A stretch of 64,000 nt of DNA from Ahaetulla prasina. Taxonomy: Eukaryota; Chordata; Lepidosauria; Squamata; Colubridae. Both the position numbers and the translations under genes were made by a program. The stretch's first letter is position 1, and every line of letters starts with the position of its first letter. The notes under the pieces were generated by a model that was not told the origin of the DNA, did no database searches, and saw only the letters and a program-made list of their open reading frames with translations. Positions 22,525-33,159 of this stretch are shown here, piece after piece. The stretch is taken from positions 76,502,697 to 76,566,696 of the forward strand of contig NC_080546.1 in the NCBI RefSeq assembly GCF_028640845.1. The letters run 5' to 3'.

Positions 22525-22554
22525 TATTTATTTATTTATTTATTTATTTATTTG
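22463..22554. repeat. (TTTC)n then (TTTA)n microsatellite
   Basis: About 15 TTTC followed by about 7 TTTA. The TTTA part is the antisense tail of the LINE at 22555. Confidence 0.93.
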
Positions 22555-22740
22555 TCAAGCACAACAGTATATATAAGTATAAGCATGAAATAACCATACA
22601 AATTGGATACAATCAAAGGGAACATTAGGACAGGAACAGTAGGCACACTGGTGCTCTTACGCACGCCCCTTACAGACCTCTTAGGAATGGGGTGAGGTCA
22701 ATAGTAGATAGTCTTTGGTTAAAGCTTTGGGGATTTTGGG
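22555..22740 (-). mobile_element. AATA-tailed CR1/L3-like LINE 3' end, antisense
   Basis: tgtcaagcacaacagtatat, cctcttaggaatggggtgag and the associated UTR match the 3' end of the LINE at 48545-51050. It replaces the middle of the CR1 on either side. Confidence 0.85.
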
Positions 22741-23190
22741 AAGAAGAGCAACTAGGATGATTAAAGTCCCTGAGACTAAAATATATGAAGAACAGTTGTA
22801 GGAACTGGGTATGTCTAGTATAGAGAAAAGAAGGGGTGACATAGGGGAGACATGATAGCTGTGTTCCAATATCTCAGGGGCTGCCACAAAGAAGAGGGAG
22901 TCGGGCTGTTCTCCAAAGCACCTGAGGGTAGAACAAGAAGCAATGGGTGGAAACTGATCAAAGAAAGAAGCAACTTAGAACTAAGGAGAAATTTCCTGAC
23001 AGTTAGAACAATTAATAAGTGGAACGACTTGCCTTCAGAAGTTGTGAATGCTCCAACACTGGAAATTTTTAAGAAAATGTTGGATAACCATCTGACTGAG
23101 ATGGTGTAGGGTTTCCTGCCTGGGCAGGGGGTTGGACTAGAAGGCCTCCAAGGTCCCTTCCAACTCTGATGTTATGTTATGTTATAATAC
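22741..23190 (+). pseudogene. CR1 LINE 3' end
   Basis: Resumes in CR1 ORF2 at a KRATRMI-like position and encodes [29 protein letters not shown] and TLEIFKKMLDNHLTEMV, then the 3' UTR (gggtttcctgcctgggcagg) and a (TTATG)n tail. Probably the downstream remainder of the CR1 at 21905. Confidence 0.87.
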
Positions 23191-23191
23191 C

Positions 23192-23512
23192 AGTATTCCA
23201 GTATTAGAGGGTCTGCCACAAAGAAGAAGGGGTCAACTTATTTTCCAAAGCACCAGAAGACAAGACAAGAAACCTTGGATGGAAACTAATCAAGGAGAGA
23301 AGCAACCTGGAATTAAGGAGAAACTTCTTAACAATGGGAACAATTAACCAGTGGAAAAGCTTGCCTTCAGAAGTTGTGGATGTTTCATCACTGGAAGTTT
23401 TTCAGAAGAGACTGGGCAGCCATTGTCTGAAATGGTATAGGGTCTCCTGCTGAGCAGGTGGTTGGACTAGAAAATATCCAAGGTCCCTTCCAGCTCCATT
23501 CTGAATTATTGA
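23192..23512 (+). mobile_element. second CR1 3' end, more diverged
   Basis: Repeats the CR1 C-terminal and UTR order (gggtctgccacaaagaagaa, caaggtcccttccagctcc) immediately after the previous copy. The tail is (ATTG)n-like. Stops and shifts make it older than its neighbour. Confidence 0.8.
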
Positions 23513-23564
23513 TTGACTAATTGATTGAACTGTTGCTATTGTTGTTGTTGTTAAATATCTTGGC

Positions 23565-23751
23565 CAAGGCTGGGTTTCAAAATCTGTTGCTACTGGTTCA
23601 CTCGTGGGTGTGGCGCACTCATGGGTGTGGCGCACTTGTGGGCGTGCACGATGCATCTGCACATGCGCAGAAGCATCAGGGCAGGTGGGCAGAGCCTCCT
23701 GCCTCTATTGTTTTGCCCCATCCAGGACGAACCGGTAGCAACCCACCATTG
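23565..23751 (+). mobile_element. hAT-like short element, worn
   Basis: The right end gtagcaacccaccattg and gaaccggtagc motif are typical of the local hAT families. The left end caaggctgggtttcaaaatc is weaker and no clear 8-bp duplication remains. Confidence 0.5.
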
Positions 23752-24454
23752 GTCTTTATGTAAATAGATTGATTCATGATACCAACATCAAGATATAAAG
23801 AGATTATACTTCCTGTCAAAACAGCAAACATTAAAGCTTCTGAAAGTAAGGCTTTATATTCTACTGAAGTACCTGGAACATTTCACAGTGTAGTTGAAAG
23901 TCTTCTCTTTGTTGAAGCAACACAGCACTTCTCTGACTAAAAAAATGGGGAGAAAACAGAGTTCTTTGAGAGGAGATAATTAAATGGACAAGTATAGTTG
24001 TTCTTTCCTGAAATGTCATACTATGTTCTCATTATTTTAAGAAGTTTGATTAAAAAGTAATTGGTGACACATAACTTTCAGCAAGATAGGCTTGCTGTGA
24101 ATCTTGATTTAATGAACTGAAGGGGAAGAAAAACCTTGGGCCTCCATCTTATATTTTCAACTATTTGACTCCTTTAAGTATAATATAGTGCTGTAATTTC
24201 TCTCACCCACACACAAACACACAATATAGGTGATGAATGTGATAATTCAAAAAGAAAGTGATTAGATAATTTTTGTTAGTCTGGGAACTCCATTTCAATC
24301 ATCCATTTACTCTGCCCTCCCTGTAAAAATTTTCACATTATCCAGTGAAGATAATGAATAAGCATATAAGTAAGAAACCACTGAAAAAAATTAGTAATAC
24401 TGGACTACAAACTTGTAGAAAAACTCCTTCGTATTTTCCTCCCAGACTTTAAGC
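23752..24454. other. spacer, nothing recognised
   Basis: No repeat or gene recognised. Confidence 0.5.
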
Positions 24455-24462
24455 ATTCAGGG

Positions 24463-24709
24463 CAGGGGTGGGATTCTACCAGTTTGGACCAGTTCGGGTG
24501 AACCGGTAGCTCTGATGATCAGCTGGCCCCGCCCTTGGGCTTTATTTACCTTTATCTTCTCAGATGATTGGCACGGCAGAGTGGATTGCCGCACCTCATC
24601 TGTGTTCCTCCCAAATGGTAACACAGAAGGTTAATATTTGTAAAACTGTGCATGTGCGCATGGGCATGATCACTAAACCGGTTGTTAAAACGGCAGCAGC
24701 CCACCACTG
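24463..24709 (+). mobile_element. non-autonomous hAT element (family N4), complete
   Basis: Opens caggggtgggattctacc and closes cagcccaccactg, with a perfect 8-bp duplication, attcaggg, at 24455-24462 and 24710-24717. It contains the gaaccggtag motif shared by all local hAT families. Confidence 0.92.
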
Positions 24710-24717
24710 ATTCAGGG

Positions 24718-25091
24718 TCAGGGGGCTGAAAACAACACAACCTCTCTGCAGACTTTTAAAGTCATCCCCAAAGACAGTATATCGAAAATATGATGGGGGA
24801 ATATGTTTGGGGGCTTCTTCAAGATTAGCGGCAAATATAGAAAATCTACTCATTGCACCCTTTTGAGTGGTTTTGACTGTATTTGCCATGCAAGTATATA
24901 TTGTTCTTTCTCTAACTGCTTAAAATGATTTTTTAAAAATGCCTGTTTTGTCTCTATAAATACAAAACGTATGTAACCCGTGGTCACAAAATCAGAGTTG
25001 GTGATGAACATAGTTGTTTTTGCATAGACATAAGCAGTCAGGAACAAACATTGCGTTACAGAGTGTTATGGATGATTCAGTTTTCTGATAC
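24718..25091. other. spacer, nothing recognised
   Basis: No repeat or gene recognised in this 374-bp stretch. Confidence 0.5.
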
Positions 25092-25096
25092 TGGAG

Positions 25097-26183
25097 TGTT
25101 GTGGTCCGTCAGCAGTCTACTGTTGTGTCTGCGCCCCCCGAGCCGGGCCCTCTGCCAGAAAGTGACTTGGAAAATGAGGGGGAACAGCCATCAGGACTTA
25201 CCTCGGGAGCACCGGTTTCCCTGGCTCAGCTCCAGGAACCAGAGGCAGGCCAGGTGGAGGAGATAACGAGGCCTCCGTCCCCTGACTCTTCCCCCCCCCC
25301 AGGCCATGCTTCCAGACCCAGCTGATGGCAATCAGGCCTGGCTGGACTCTAGGTTTCGTAGGCAGGAGAGGCGGGAACAACAGAAGCAGGGGTGGGGCAG
25401 GCCTAGGAAGTGCTGAGTCATGGAGCCACACCCCACAGGATATAAAAACAGCAAGGGCTGCTATGCCTCTTCGTAGCAGGCAAATCAACTGCTTGACTAG
25501 AGCTGAAGTACTCTTTGTTGACTCATCGGCATCAAGGGAGATAACAGAGGCACTTGGCAGACGCTCGCTCTTTTGCTGCCAGAGCTGATAGTGCCGGCTA
25601 ATTAAGCCATCACTCGGACGGAGGCAAGGGGGACAGAACACCTACGGAGCTGGCAACGGAGTCGGACAGCGATGAGGCTGAGGTGAGGCTAGGGCCATTG
25701 GGAAGTGAGGTTCGGATTCCAGAGCTTCCAGAGACTGATAGTAGTGAGGCAGAGGAACAGGAGGAGCCTGTTCCTAATGCACACATGAGAAAAGCTGCCA
25801 GAAGGCAAGAGCAGCTCAAGCAAAAAGGACGATTCGGGAATAGGGCCAAGAGATGATTGGCCCCTCCCATAAGGCTTAAAAGAAACCAGCACCGATGTTT
25901 CAGCTTTGCCAGAAAACAACATTGTAGCTGTGTCTTCTGCTCCATCTTCTGCTTTGTGTACGTCTTTGTTTTTGTGGCTTCTGGACGTTTGCCAGGAAGG
26001 GCCTTTGGCAGTTTGCCTAATTGGACTAAGGTTTGTTAGATAACTAAGGAATTTGTGTTGAGAGGCATTTGTTTTACCTTGAGTTGAATGTCGCTGGGAA
26101 TGAGTTGAATGATGCTGTTTGAATAAAGTTTGTTTTTCTACGGACTAAGTTTATTACTACCTACTTGGGTCTGGGTCACAACA
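25097..26183 (+). mobile_element. solo LTR (outer), interrupted by another LTR
   Basis: Opens TGTTGTGGTCCG and ends GGTCACAACA, flanked by a perfect 5-bp duplication, tggag, at 25092-25096 and 26184-26188. With the inner LTR set aside its own length is about 560 bp. It has a promoter-like ggcttaaaag near 25875 and aataaa at 26122-26127. Internal coding sequence is absent. The gag/pol type cannot be told from the LTR. Confidence 0.88.
25121..25640 (+). mobile_element. solo LTR (inner), nested
   Basis: Opens TGTTGTGTCTGCG and ends GGGGGACAGAACA. It is flanked by tctac (25116-25120) and cctac (25641-25645), a 5-bp duplication with one change. It is closely similar along its length to the LTR at 30073 and has a TATA box (tataaaaac) at 25441. 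It landed 24 bp inside the outer LTR. Confidence 0.9.
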
Positions 26184-26188
26184 TGGAG

Positions 26189-26600
26189 ATGTTTCAGTAG
26201 CATATTCCTCCTACCACCAATTTGCAGCAAGGTAAAAATTTTTTTACCTAAGATAATTAGGGATTGAGTATAGTCTTTTGTGCTTTGAAAATTCAGCTAT
26301 TCCTCAAGTGACATTTAACCATAAGGACAACTGTTATTATGTACTATGATTGATTGAAGGGTGATTCTTCATTTTAGTTTGGATAGAAGTTACATCACTA
26401 AAGACTGTGATTAATGAGCACGTCCATCTCCTTAGATAATTCAGCCTACTCTAGAGGGATAATAAGCCTGACACTCTTCATTGTTTAAGATGAGGACTAT
26501 TGCTTAAGAATTGGTGCATTGCCATGATTGGAAGATGCTGCACTGGAGACTTATTTGATTGTACTGAATACAATAAAAAGTGGAAAGTTTTAGTTACTAG
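26189..26600. other. spacer, nothing recognised
   Basis: No repeat or gene recognised. Confidence 0.5.
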
Positions 26601-26955
26601 GTAAAGGTAAAGGTTCCCCTCGCACATATGTGCTAGTCATTGCCAACTCTAGGGGGAGGTGCTCATCTCCGTTTCGAAGCCGAAGAGCCAGCGCTGTCCG
26701 AAGACTCTCCGTGGTCATGTGGCCGGCATGACTCAACGCCAAAGGTGCATGGAACGCTGTTATCTTCCCACCAAAGGTAGTCCCTATTTTTTCTACCTGC
26801 ATTTTTATGTGCTTTTGAAACTGCTAGGTTGGCAGAAGCTGGGACAAGTAACGGGAGCTCACCCCGTTACACAGCAGCACTAGGGATTCAAACCATGAGC
26901 TGCCGACCTTTCAATTGACAAGCTCAACGTCCTAGCCCCTGAGCCACTGCTCATG
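26601..26955 (-). mobile_element. Sauria SINE, antisense
   Basis: The left end gtaaaggtaaaggttcccct is the antisense Bov-B-like tail. The body (gctaggttggcagaagctgg) and antisense A box (tgagccactgctcatgg) follow. Full length. Confidence 0.92.
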
Positions 26956-27009
26956 GAACTTAGGAAATTGTCTTTTATGAATCAGACATATCAAATGAGA
27001 ATAATTCTG

Positions 27010-27011
27010 CA

Positions 27012-27046
<35 letters not shown>

Positions 27047-27071
27047 GGTGTGTGTGTGTGTGTGTGTGTGT
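27010..27071. repeat. (AC)n meeting (GT)n head-on
   Basis: About 18 AC units pass directly into about 12 GT units around the junction acacggtgtg, making a self-complementary dinucleotide palindrome. Confidence 0.93.
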
Positions 27072-27505
27072 TTGAGAAAGAGAATCTTTTCTTGTCCTAT
27101 TTAGAGGTTTTGAGAATGAAACCTGGAACCAGTGGATCAAACTGCATCTGCATTTAATTTTACTATTGCCTAAGATTCCTTACCTGACCTTTTCAATCTC
27201 ATTTAGAAAATGGTTAAATCTGATGTTTAAAAAAAAAAAAGGATTCATACAATGGAACCAATTATTCCGTAATTTTACTTGCGTACATAATAGAAGTTTA
27301 ATCGCATTAAAGAAAGAATGGTTCAGACATACATATGAAATATCACATAGCATGGCAAATATACTTACTTCAACTTCTAACAGCGCTTAAATATCCACAA
27401 TATGGTAAATTAGCAGAGGTATAAAAAGGGGAAATTAGATATTCAAATACTTTTCCCCCTTTTCTTAATTACTCTTTGATATTTTGGTATTTGAATCCTT
27501 GTTCA

Positions 27506-27544
<39 letters not shown>

Positions 27545-27997
27545 TAACAGAGACTTCAATACTCAGCACGTAGCTCAAGATTATTTTTATTGTACAACAA
27601 ATTAGTACCGCATCTGTACATATCTGCACATAACCTGCAGCAGTTTCTTTATTTTACTGCTATACTTAATTTCTTATAAGAAAGTCAAATAATTTGTATT
27701 TGTAATATCAATACCTTAAATTGTAATCCTGATGGAATGTTTCTTTCTCTTTTCTTTATTTCTAATGCTCTAGAAATCTAAACAATAGAACCTCAATAAT
27801 AATACTATACAAATATAATTTTGTATAGTGTCAAAACAATATAATGTACTAAGATATAATAAAAAAGGAAAAAGTACTCTCAGATATACAGAAGAGCAGA
27901 AGGGATAACATAAAGCATGGATAGCAAATCTTTTGGCTTGCCTGGACTGCATTGTGCGAAGAAGAATTGTCTTGGGCTGCATATAAAATATATAATA
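27072..27997. other. spacer with one GT microsatellite
   Basis: Contains (GT)n at 27509-27542. The rest is AT-rich, with no family recognised. Confidence 0.5.
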
Positions 27998-28480
27998 TCA
28001 AGGCAAGGCTTGCTAAGATGTACCTGAATAGTTCCCCAATATGCTGGAAGTGCAAAAAAGTATATGGAATGTAATTACCATCTATGGTGGACATGTCCAT
28101 CTGCAAAAAAAAACTGGGCCAAAATCAGAAACTGGCTGGAAGAAATAACTGACCAACACATAGACTGGAAACCAGAGACCTTTTTGCTGGGAATACTCAA
28201 TAGGAAATATAGTAAAGAAATAAGGTATCTAATTTTACACATAATAACAGCTGCAAGAATATCTTATGCACAAAACTGGAAAAAAGAGAATATACCATCG
28301 GAGGAGGAAGTGACAAGGAAAATTCTGGATTGTGCTGAGATGGATAAATTAACAAAGGAGATAAAAGAAAAGGAAGATACGGAATATTATATAGTATGGA
28401 ATAAATTGTATAATTGGATAGAAATTAGAAATGGTAAATGACGAAAAAGGGAAAAAGGTCACAAAAAAAAGGGAAGTGCA

Positions 28481-28481
28481 T

Positions 28482-28564
<83 letters not shown>

Positions 28565-28566
28565 TT
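28481..28566. repeat. (TTTA)n array, antisense L2 tail
   Basis: About 21 TTTA units. It is the antisense AAATA-type tail of the adjoining L2. Confidence 0.95.
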
Positions 28567-29913
28567 ATATTTTTATACCGCCCTTCTCCGAAGACTCAGG
28601 GCGGTGTACAGCAGAAATAAAACATAAATATTGACAGTTTAAAATACAATAACCATTAAAAATCTAATTCAATTATGCTGAAAAATTTAAAAATTTTGAA
28701 TAAAAGTCATAAATAAAATTAATCCCCTTAAAATCCCATTAAAACATTCAATTTAAAATTGTATCAGGCCAGCCCTGCTTGATGAAAAAAGAAGGTTTTG
28801 AGCTCGCGCTTAAAGGTCCGAAGATCAGGGAGAAGTCGTACCCCAACGGGAAGTTCATTCCCTATACATTGTAAGCCGCCCTGAGTCTTCGGAGAAGGGC
28901 GGGGTATAAATGTAAACAAAACAAAAAAAAAAATTCCACAGGGCCGGAGCTCCCACAGAGAACGCTCTCCCCCTGGGGATTGCCAGCCGACATTGTCTGG
29001 CCGACGGCATCCTGAGGAGGCCCTCTCTGTGGGAGCGCACAGGTTGATGGGAGGTTATCAATGGCAGTAGGCGGTCCCATAAATATCCCGGTCCCATGCC
29101 ATGGAGCGCTTTAAAGGTGATCACCAGAACCTTGAATCGCACCCGGAAGACCACCAGCAACCAGTGCAGCCTGCGCAGGAGAGGTGTTACATGGGAGCTA
29201 CGGGAAGCTCCCTCAATCCCCCGCGTGGCCGCATTCTGTACCAGTTGGAGCCTCCTGGTGCTCTTCAAGGGGAGCCCCATGTAGAGAGCATTGAAGTAAT
29301 CCAGATGGGAAGTAACGAGGGCATGAGTGACTGTACATAACGAGTCCCGATCCAGGAAAGGGCGCAATTGGCGGATCAGGCAAACCTGATAAAAAGCTCC
29401 CCTGGCGACGGCCATCAGATGGTTTTCTAAAGACAGCCGCACGTCCAGGAGAATGCCTAAATTGCGCACCGATTCCCTGGGGGCCAACGATTCGCCCCTC
29501 ACAGTCAAAGATGGAGTTAATTGACTGTGCCGGGATGATGGTATCCACAGCCACTCTGTCTTGGATGGGTTGAGCTGGGTTCTGTTCGTCCCCATCCAGA
29601 CCCGAACGGCCTCAAGGCACCGGGTCATCATATCAACGGCTTCATTGGGGTGGTTCGGGGTGGAAATGTACAGCTGAGTGTCATCAGCGTACAATTGACA
29701 ACTCACCCCAAAACCACGGATGATCTCCCCCAGCGGCTTCATATAGATGTTGAACAGGAGAGGCGAGAGAATCGACCCCTGCAGAACCCCACAAGTGAGT
29801 TGCCTAGCAGTCGACCTCTGCCCCCCTGTCAATACCATCTGCGAACGGTCGGAGAGGTAGGAGGAGAACCACCAAAAAACGGTCCCCCCCACTCCCAAAC
29901 CCTCCAACCGTTG
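28567..29913 (-). pseudogene. L2 LINE, RT to 3' end, antisense
   Basis: The minus strand carries an uninterrupted run of about 320 L2-type residues. Recognisable points are GVLQGSILSPLLFNIYMKPL, the RT active site CQLYADDTQLYIS, NPSKTEWLWI and LRRLHWLLVVFRVRFK. The 5' part of the RT and all of the endonuclease are missing (truncated at 29913). The frame is intact until the SINE-tail insertion at 28861, which adds unrelated residues and ends the frame. The 3' UTR ends in cgccctgagtcttcggagaa (sense), typical of L2. Confidence 0.88.
28861..28937 (+). mobile_element. 5'-truncated SINE tail inserted in L2
   Basis: ctatacattgtaagccgccc, a hairpin-like gtcttcggagaagggcgg and an A-rich end equal the last 70 bp of the SINE at 9095, inserted in the orientation opposite to the L2. 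attcc is present on both sides, a short target duplication. Confidence 0.72.
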
Positions 29914-30072
29914 AAAGAAAATGAATTGTTATAATGATAGGTATGATGGAATATACACAGAAATAAGGGATAATGGGACAAAAAAGATAAATATAATTAA
30001 AGAAAATGAGAGGGGAAAATGTAAATAATAGAGGAATACCAATACGAAGTTGATGTAAAGAAGGACTATATG

Positions 30073-30630
30073 TGTTGTGTCTGGGGCCCCCAAGCCAGGG
30101 CCCCTGCCAAAAAGTGACTTGGAAAGTGAGGGGGAAGGGCCGTCAGGACTTACCTCTGGAGCACCGGCTTCCCTGGCTCAGCTCCAGGAGCCAGAGGCAG
30201 GCCAGGTGGAGGAGATAACGAGGCCTCCATCCCCTGACTCTTCCCCCCCCCCCCGAGGCCATGCCTCCAGACCCGGCTGATGGCAATCAGACCTGGCTGG
30301 ACCCTAGGTTTCGTAACCAGAAGAGGCGGGAACAACAGAAGCAGGGGTGGGGCAAGCCTAGGAAGTGCTGAGTCATGGAGCCACACCCCACAGGGTATAA
30401 AAGCAGCAAGGGCTGTTATACCACTTCATGGCGAGCAAATCAACTGCTTAGAGGGAAAGAACTAGAGCTGAAGTCCTGTTTGTTCCTGGTTTCCTGACTG
30501 ACTCATTGGCATCAAGAGAGATAACAGAGACACTTGGCAGACTCTCCCTAGTTTGCTGCCAGAGCTGATAGTTGCCGGCTAATTAAGTCATCGCTCATGT
30601 CTCCCGAACTGAGGCGAGGGGGACAGAACA
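30073..30630 (+). mobile_element. solo LTR, complete with 5-bp TSD
   Basis: Opens TGTTGTGTCTGGGG and ends GGGGGACAGAACA. A perfect 5-bp duplication, atatg, sits at 30068-30072 and 30631-30635. A TATA box (tataaaagc) is at 30396. It is the same subfamily as the inner LTR at 25121. It inserted in the L1 3' UTR. Confidence 0.93.
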
Positions 30631-30730
30631 ATATGTTTTATGTTAGTGTTTGTTATGTCTTGTTTTTTTAAAAAAATAAAAAGTATTTATACTGTAAATG
30701 TATACACACACAGACATATATATATATATA

Positions 30731-30925
30731 TTTTCTGAGGTTTTCGTGGGTGTTTGTGTGTAGGTCTTTGGTTATTCGGGTTTTTTCCCACGTAAAATTG
30801 GAAGTGTCTTGGCGACGTTTCGACAAAGTCTCATTCGTCATCTTCAGGGTTCAGCTTCGTGCTTCTGGGAGCAAATTGCCTAGAAGTACGAAGCAGTAAA
30901 CACCAGCCTGAAGATGCTGTTAGTT
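30731..30925 (-). mobile_element. Penelope-like element terminal fragment
   Basis: The minus strand reads ctgaagatgacgaatgagac then tttgtcgaaacgtcg, the junction sequence I associate with Penelope-like retroelement ends, followed by a conserved tail (cacttccaattttacgtggg). No reverse transcriptase or GIY-YIG domain is present, so assignment depends on this terminal sequence. Confidence 0.5.
30814..30847 (-). ncRNA. hammerhead-ribozyme-like motif
   Basis: On the minus strand a CTGAAGA box is followed by a stem that can form between GACGAA and TTTGTC (one G-T pair), then GAAAC and GTC. This order (CUGANGA, stem II, GAAA, NUH) is the hammerhead catalytic core as found in Penelope-like elements. 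Stem III would be very short, so single-copy activity is doubtful. Confidence 0.4.
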
Positions 30926-31092
30926 GTGAAGTCATTTATGACCAAACTGACCCCCATGGACAACATTCTTCCAGACCTTCCAGTCTTCTACCATCCTCTG
31001 GAGTCCATTTAAGCTCAGGCCTACTGCTTCAATGACTCCATCCAGCCACCTCGTTCTCTGTCGTCCCCTTTCTTTTCTTCCAAAGCACTTCC
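30926..31092 (-). pseudogene. Bov-B (RTE) LINE ORF2 C-terminus, antisense
   Basis: The minus strand encodes KERGRQRTRWLDGVIEAVGL followed by a segment with VEDWKVWKNVVHGG, matching the known Bov-B C-terminal pattern GRQR-x-RWLDG ... L-x-x-L-V-x-D-x-x-x-W. Only this terminal piece is present. Confidence 0.8.
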
Positions 31093-31252
31093 TTTTTTTC
31101 CTAAAGAATTGTGTCTGGAAATAATAACAGTATATGATAACGCCATAGGGTGTTCTCTGAAACAACTATTGACCACACTTTTTAATAACTTTTCTATCTT
31201 AGATTGGAGGTAAATGGCTGTCTACAGAATCTACTTTTCAATGGCTATAGAC

Positions 31253-31392
31253 CAGGGGTCTCCAACCTTGGCAACTTTAAGACTTGTGGACTTCAACTCC
31301 CAGAATTCCTCAGCCAGCAAACCAAAGCTGGCTGAGGAATTCTGGGAGTTGAAGTCTACAAGTCTTAAAGTTGCCAAGGTTGGAGACCCCTG
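31253..31392. mobile_element. palindromic hAT-like MITE, copy 3
   Basis: Opens caggggtctccaaccttggc and closes with the complement. A perfect 8-bp duplication, ctatagac, sits at 31245-31252 and 31393-31400. Confidence 0.93.
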
Positions 31393-31400
31393 CTATAGAC

Positions 31401-32500
31401 TGATATATCCCAAGTCAACAGGCTCTTGTGTCCCTTTAAAACACAATTTATCTTTTTCATCCAACAACTTCAGATGTTCTTTAAAAGATTGCCATGGAAC
31501 ATGCTCCAAAAATGGCTAAGACCACAAAGATATATTTGGAAATATTAATAATTTAATTTAAGTTGAATTCCTTGACTCTCACTTTATTAGTTTACTTGCA
31601 TTCTTTAAACATATTTAGTTACTTGCATTCTATAAATTCATAGAAGTCCAACAAAGCTGGTACTATTTTAAAATTAATTAATAAATTACCTTCTCATCAC
31701 ATAAAAAGTCACTTCTGGAAAGCCTCTGGGGACTACACATTGTACTGTGCCTAAGGTCTATCTTTTTTTTTTAGTTTTTAACTTAGTTTTATGTTCATAT
31801 TTTAAAAGTTTGATGAATGTCTTGCCTTGAACACGTTCCCTCATTTAATTTGACCTATTCATACCAAAACTAATATTCAGCTTAAACATCTGAACGTTTT
31901 TGGCTTAGCTAAAATTTCAACTTGACCTTTTCTCCTTTATTCTAGATTGGAAGATAATGGAAATAGAACTTTAAACTTAATATAAGGCTAGAATTAAAGT
32001 CACATCAAGGAAATATACGGTATTTCAATTGCAAGAAAATAGTCATAGGGGGATGATATAAAAAGAATCTAATAGAAGATCATATTTCTTTATTAAAAAT
32101 GCTGTTTGGTGTTTATTCTTTTAGAGTCATACTTTCTGGCAATAAACATGCACAATCAATAGAAATCTATAATAACCTTGGAAGCGCTTCTTTCCAACAC
32201 AAAAATAATGCCAAAAAATCTCATAGATTTTTGTTTGAGACAGAAATTTATTTCCTCCTCCTCCTGTAGAACTTTTAGACTTCTACAACATCCTAAAACA
32301 TATTTGGAGATTTTTGGACTTTAACTAATTTGTTCAAAATAAGTAAAATGTCATTCCAAACTGTTGACTCTTCTTTATTTTGCCCTTTTATTAAAAAAAA
32401 TAAGGTGATTATAAAGAACAGATTCCTTATAATTAAGGAGAAATGATTGAAAGATGGAAAGTAAAGTAATTTCACAATAATTATTTTATGTTAATTCTAC
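31401..32500. other. spacer, nothing recognised
   Basis: About 1.1 kb, AT-rich, with no family or gene recognised. Confidence 0.5.
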
Positions 32501-32504
32501 TTAT

Positions 32505-33090
32505 TATTTTTTTATTTTTTTATTTATTTTATTTGTCAAACACAACAGTATATATAAGAATAAGCATGAAATAACTATACGAATTGGATACAATCAAAGG
32601 GAACATTAGGACAGGAACGGTGGGCATTCTGGTGCTCTTATGCACACCCCTTACAGACCTCTTAGGAATGGGGTGAAGTCAATAGTAGATAGTTTTTGGA
32701 TAAAGCTTTGGGGATTTGGGGAAGAGACCACAGTGTCTGGTAGTGCATTCCAGGCATTAACAACTCTGTTACCGAAGTCATATTTTCTACAATCAAGATT
32801 GGAGCGGTTCACATTAAGTTTAAATCTATTGTGTGCTCATGTATTGTTGCGATTGAAGCTGAAGTAGTCTTCGACAGGAAGGACATTGTAGCAGATGATT
32901 TTATGAGTTATACTCAGGTCATGCCAAAGGCGGCGGAGTTCTAAATTTTCTAAACCCAGGATTTCAAGTCTGGTGGCATAAGGTATTTTGTTGTGATCAG
33001 AGGAGTGGAGAACTCTTCTTGTAAAATATTTCTGGACACGCTCAATTGTATTAATGTCCGAAATGAGATGTGGGTACTGAATTTCCAAAG
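32505..33090 (-). pseudogene. AATA-tailed CR1/L3-like LINE 3' end, antisense
   Basis: The left edge is the antisense tail (TTTATTTTATTTGTCAAACA). The minus strand encodes SDINTIERVQKYFTRRVLHS and LENLELRRLWHDLSITHKII, the same segments as in the longer copy at 48545-51050. It is 5'-truncated near 33090. Confidence 0.88.
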
Positions 33091-33159
33091 AACTAATGAG
33101 TTTCCAAAGTGGCCATAAAATAGGACCTCAGAGAAGAAGGAATTCTCCAAAGAGAATTG

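Larger units (their letters stand above)
27998..30690 (+). pseudogene. L1 LINE ORF2 C-terminus and 3' UTR, split by an L2 and an LTR
   Basis: Positions 27998-28440 encode the L1 ORF2 tail: a CWKCKKVYG-like Cys cluster, YHLWWTCPSAKKNW, ETFLLGILNRKYSKEIRYL and KLYNWIEIRNGK. It is the same family as L1-B at 10540-11040. The 3' UTR continues at 29914-30072, after the L2, and finishes at 30631-30690, after the LTR, where tgttttatgttagtgtttg matches the 3' end of L1-B. Three elements are thus stacked in one site. Confidence 0.82.

Noticed and set aside
25101..25945. Several ORFs of 74-147 codons with acidic or Pro-rich composition
   Set aside because: All fall in the nested LTRs. Similar ORFs recur at 30077-30386 in the same LTR type, so they track the repeat.
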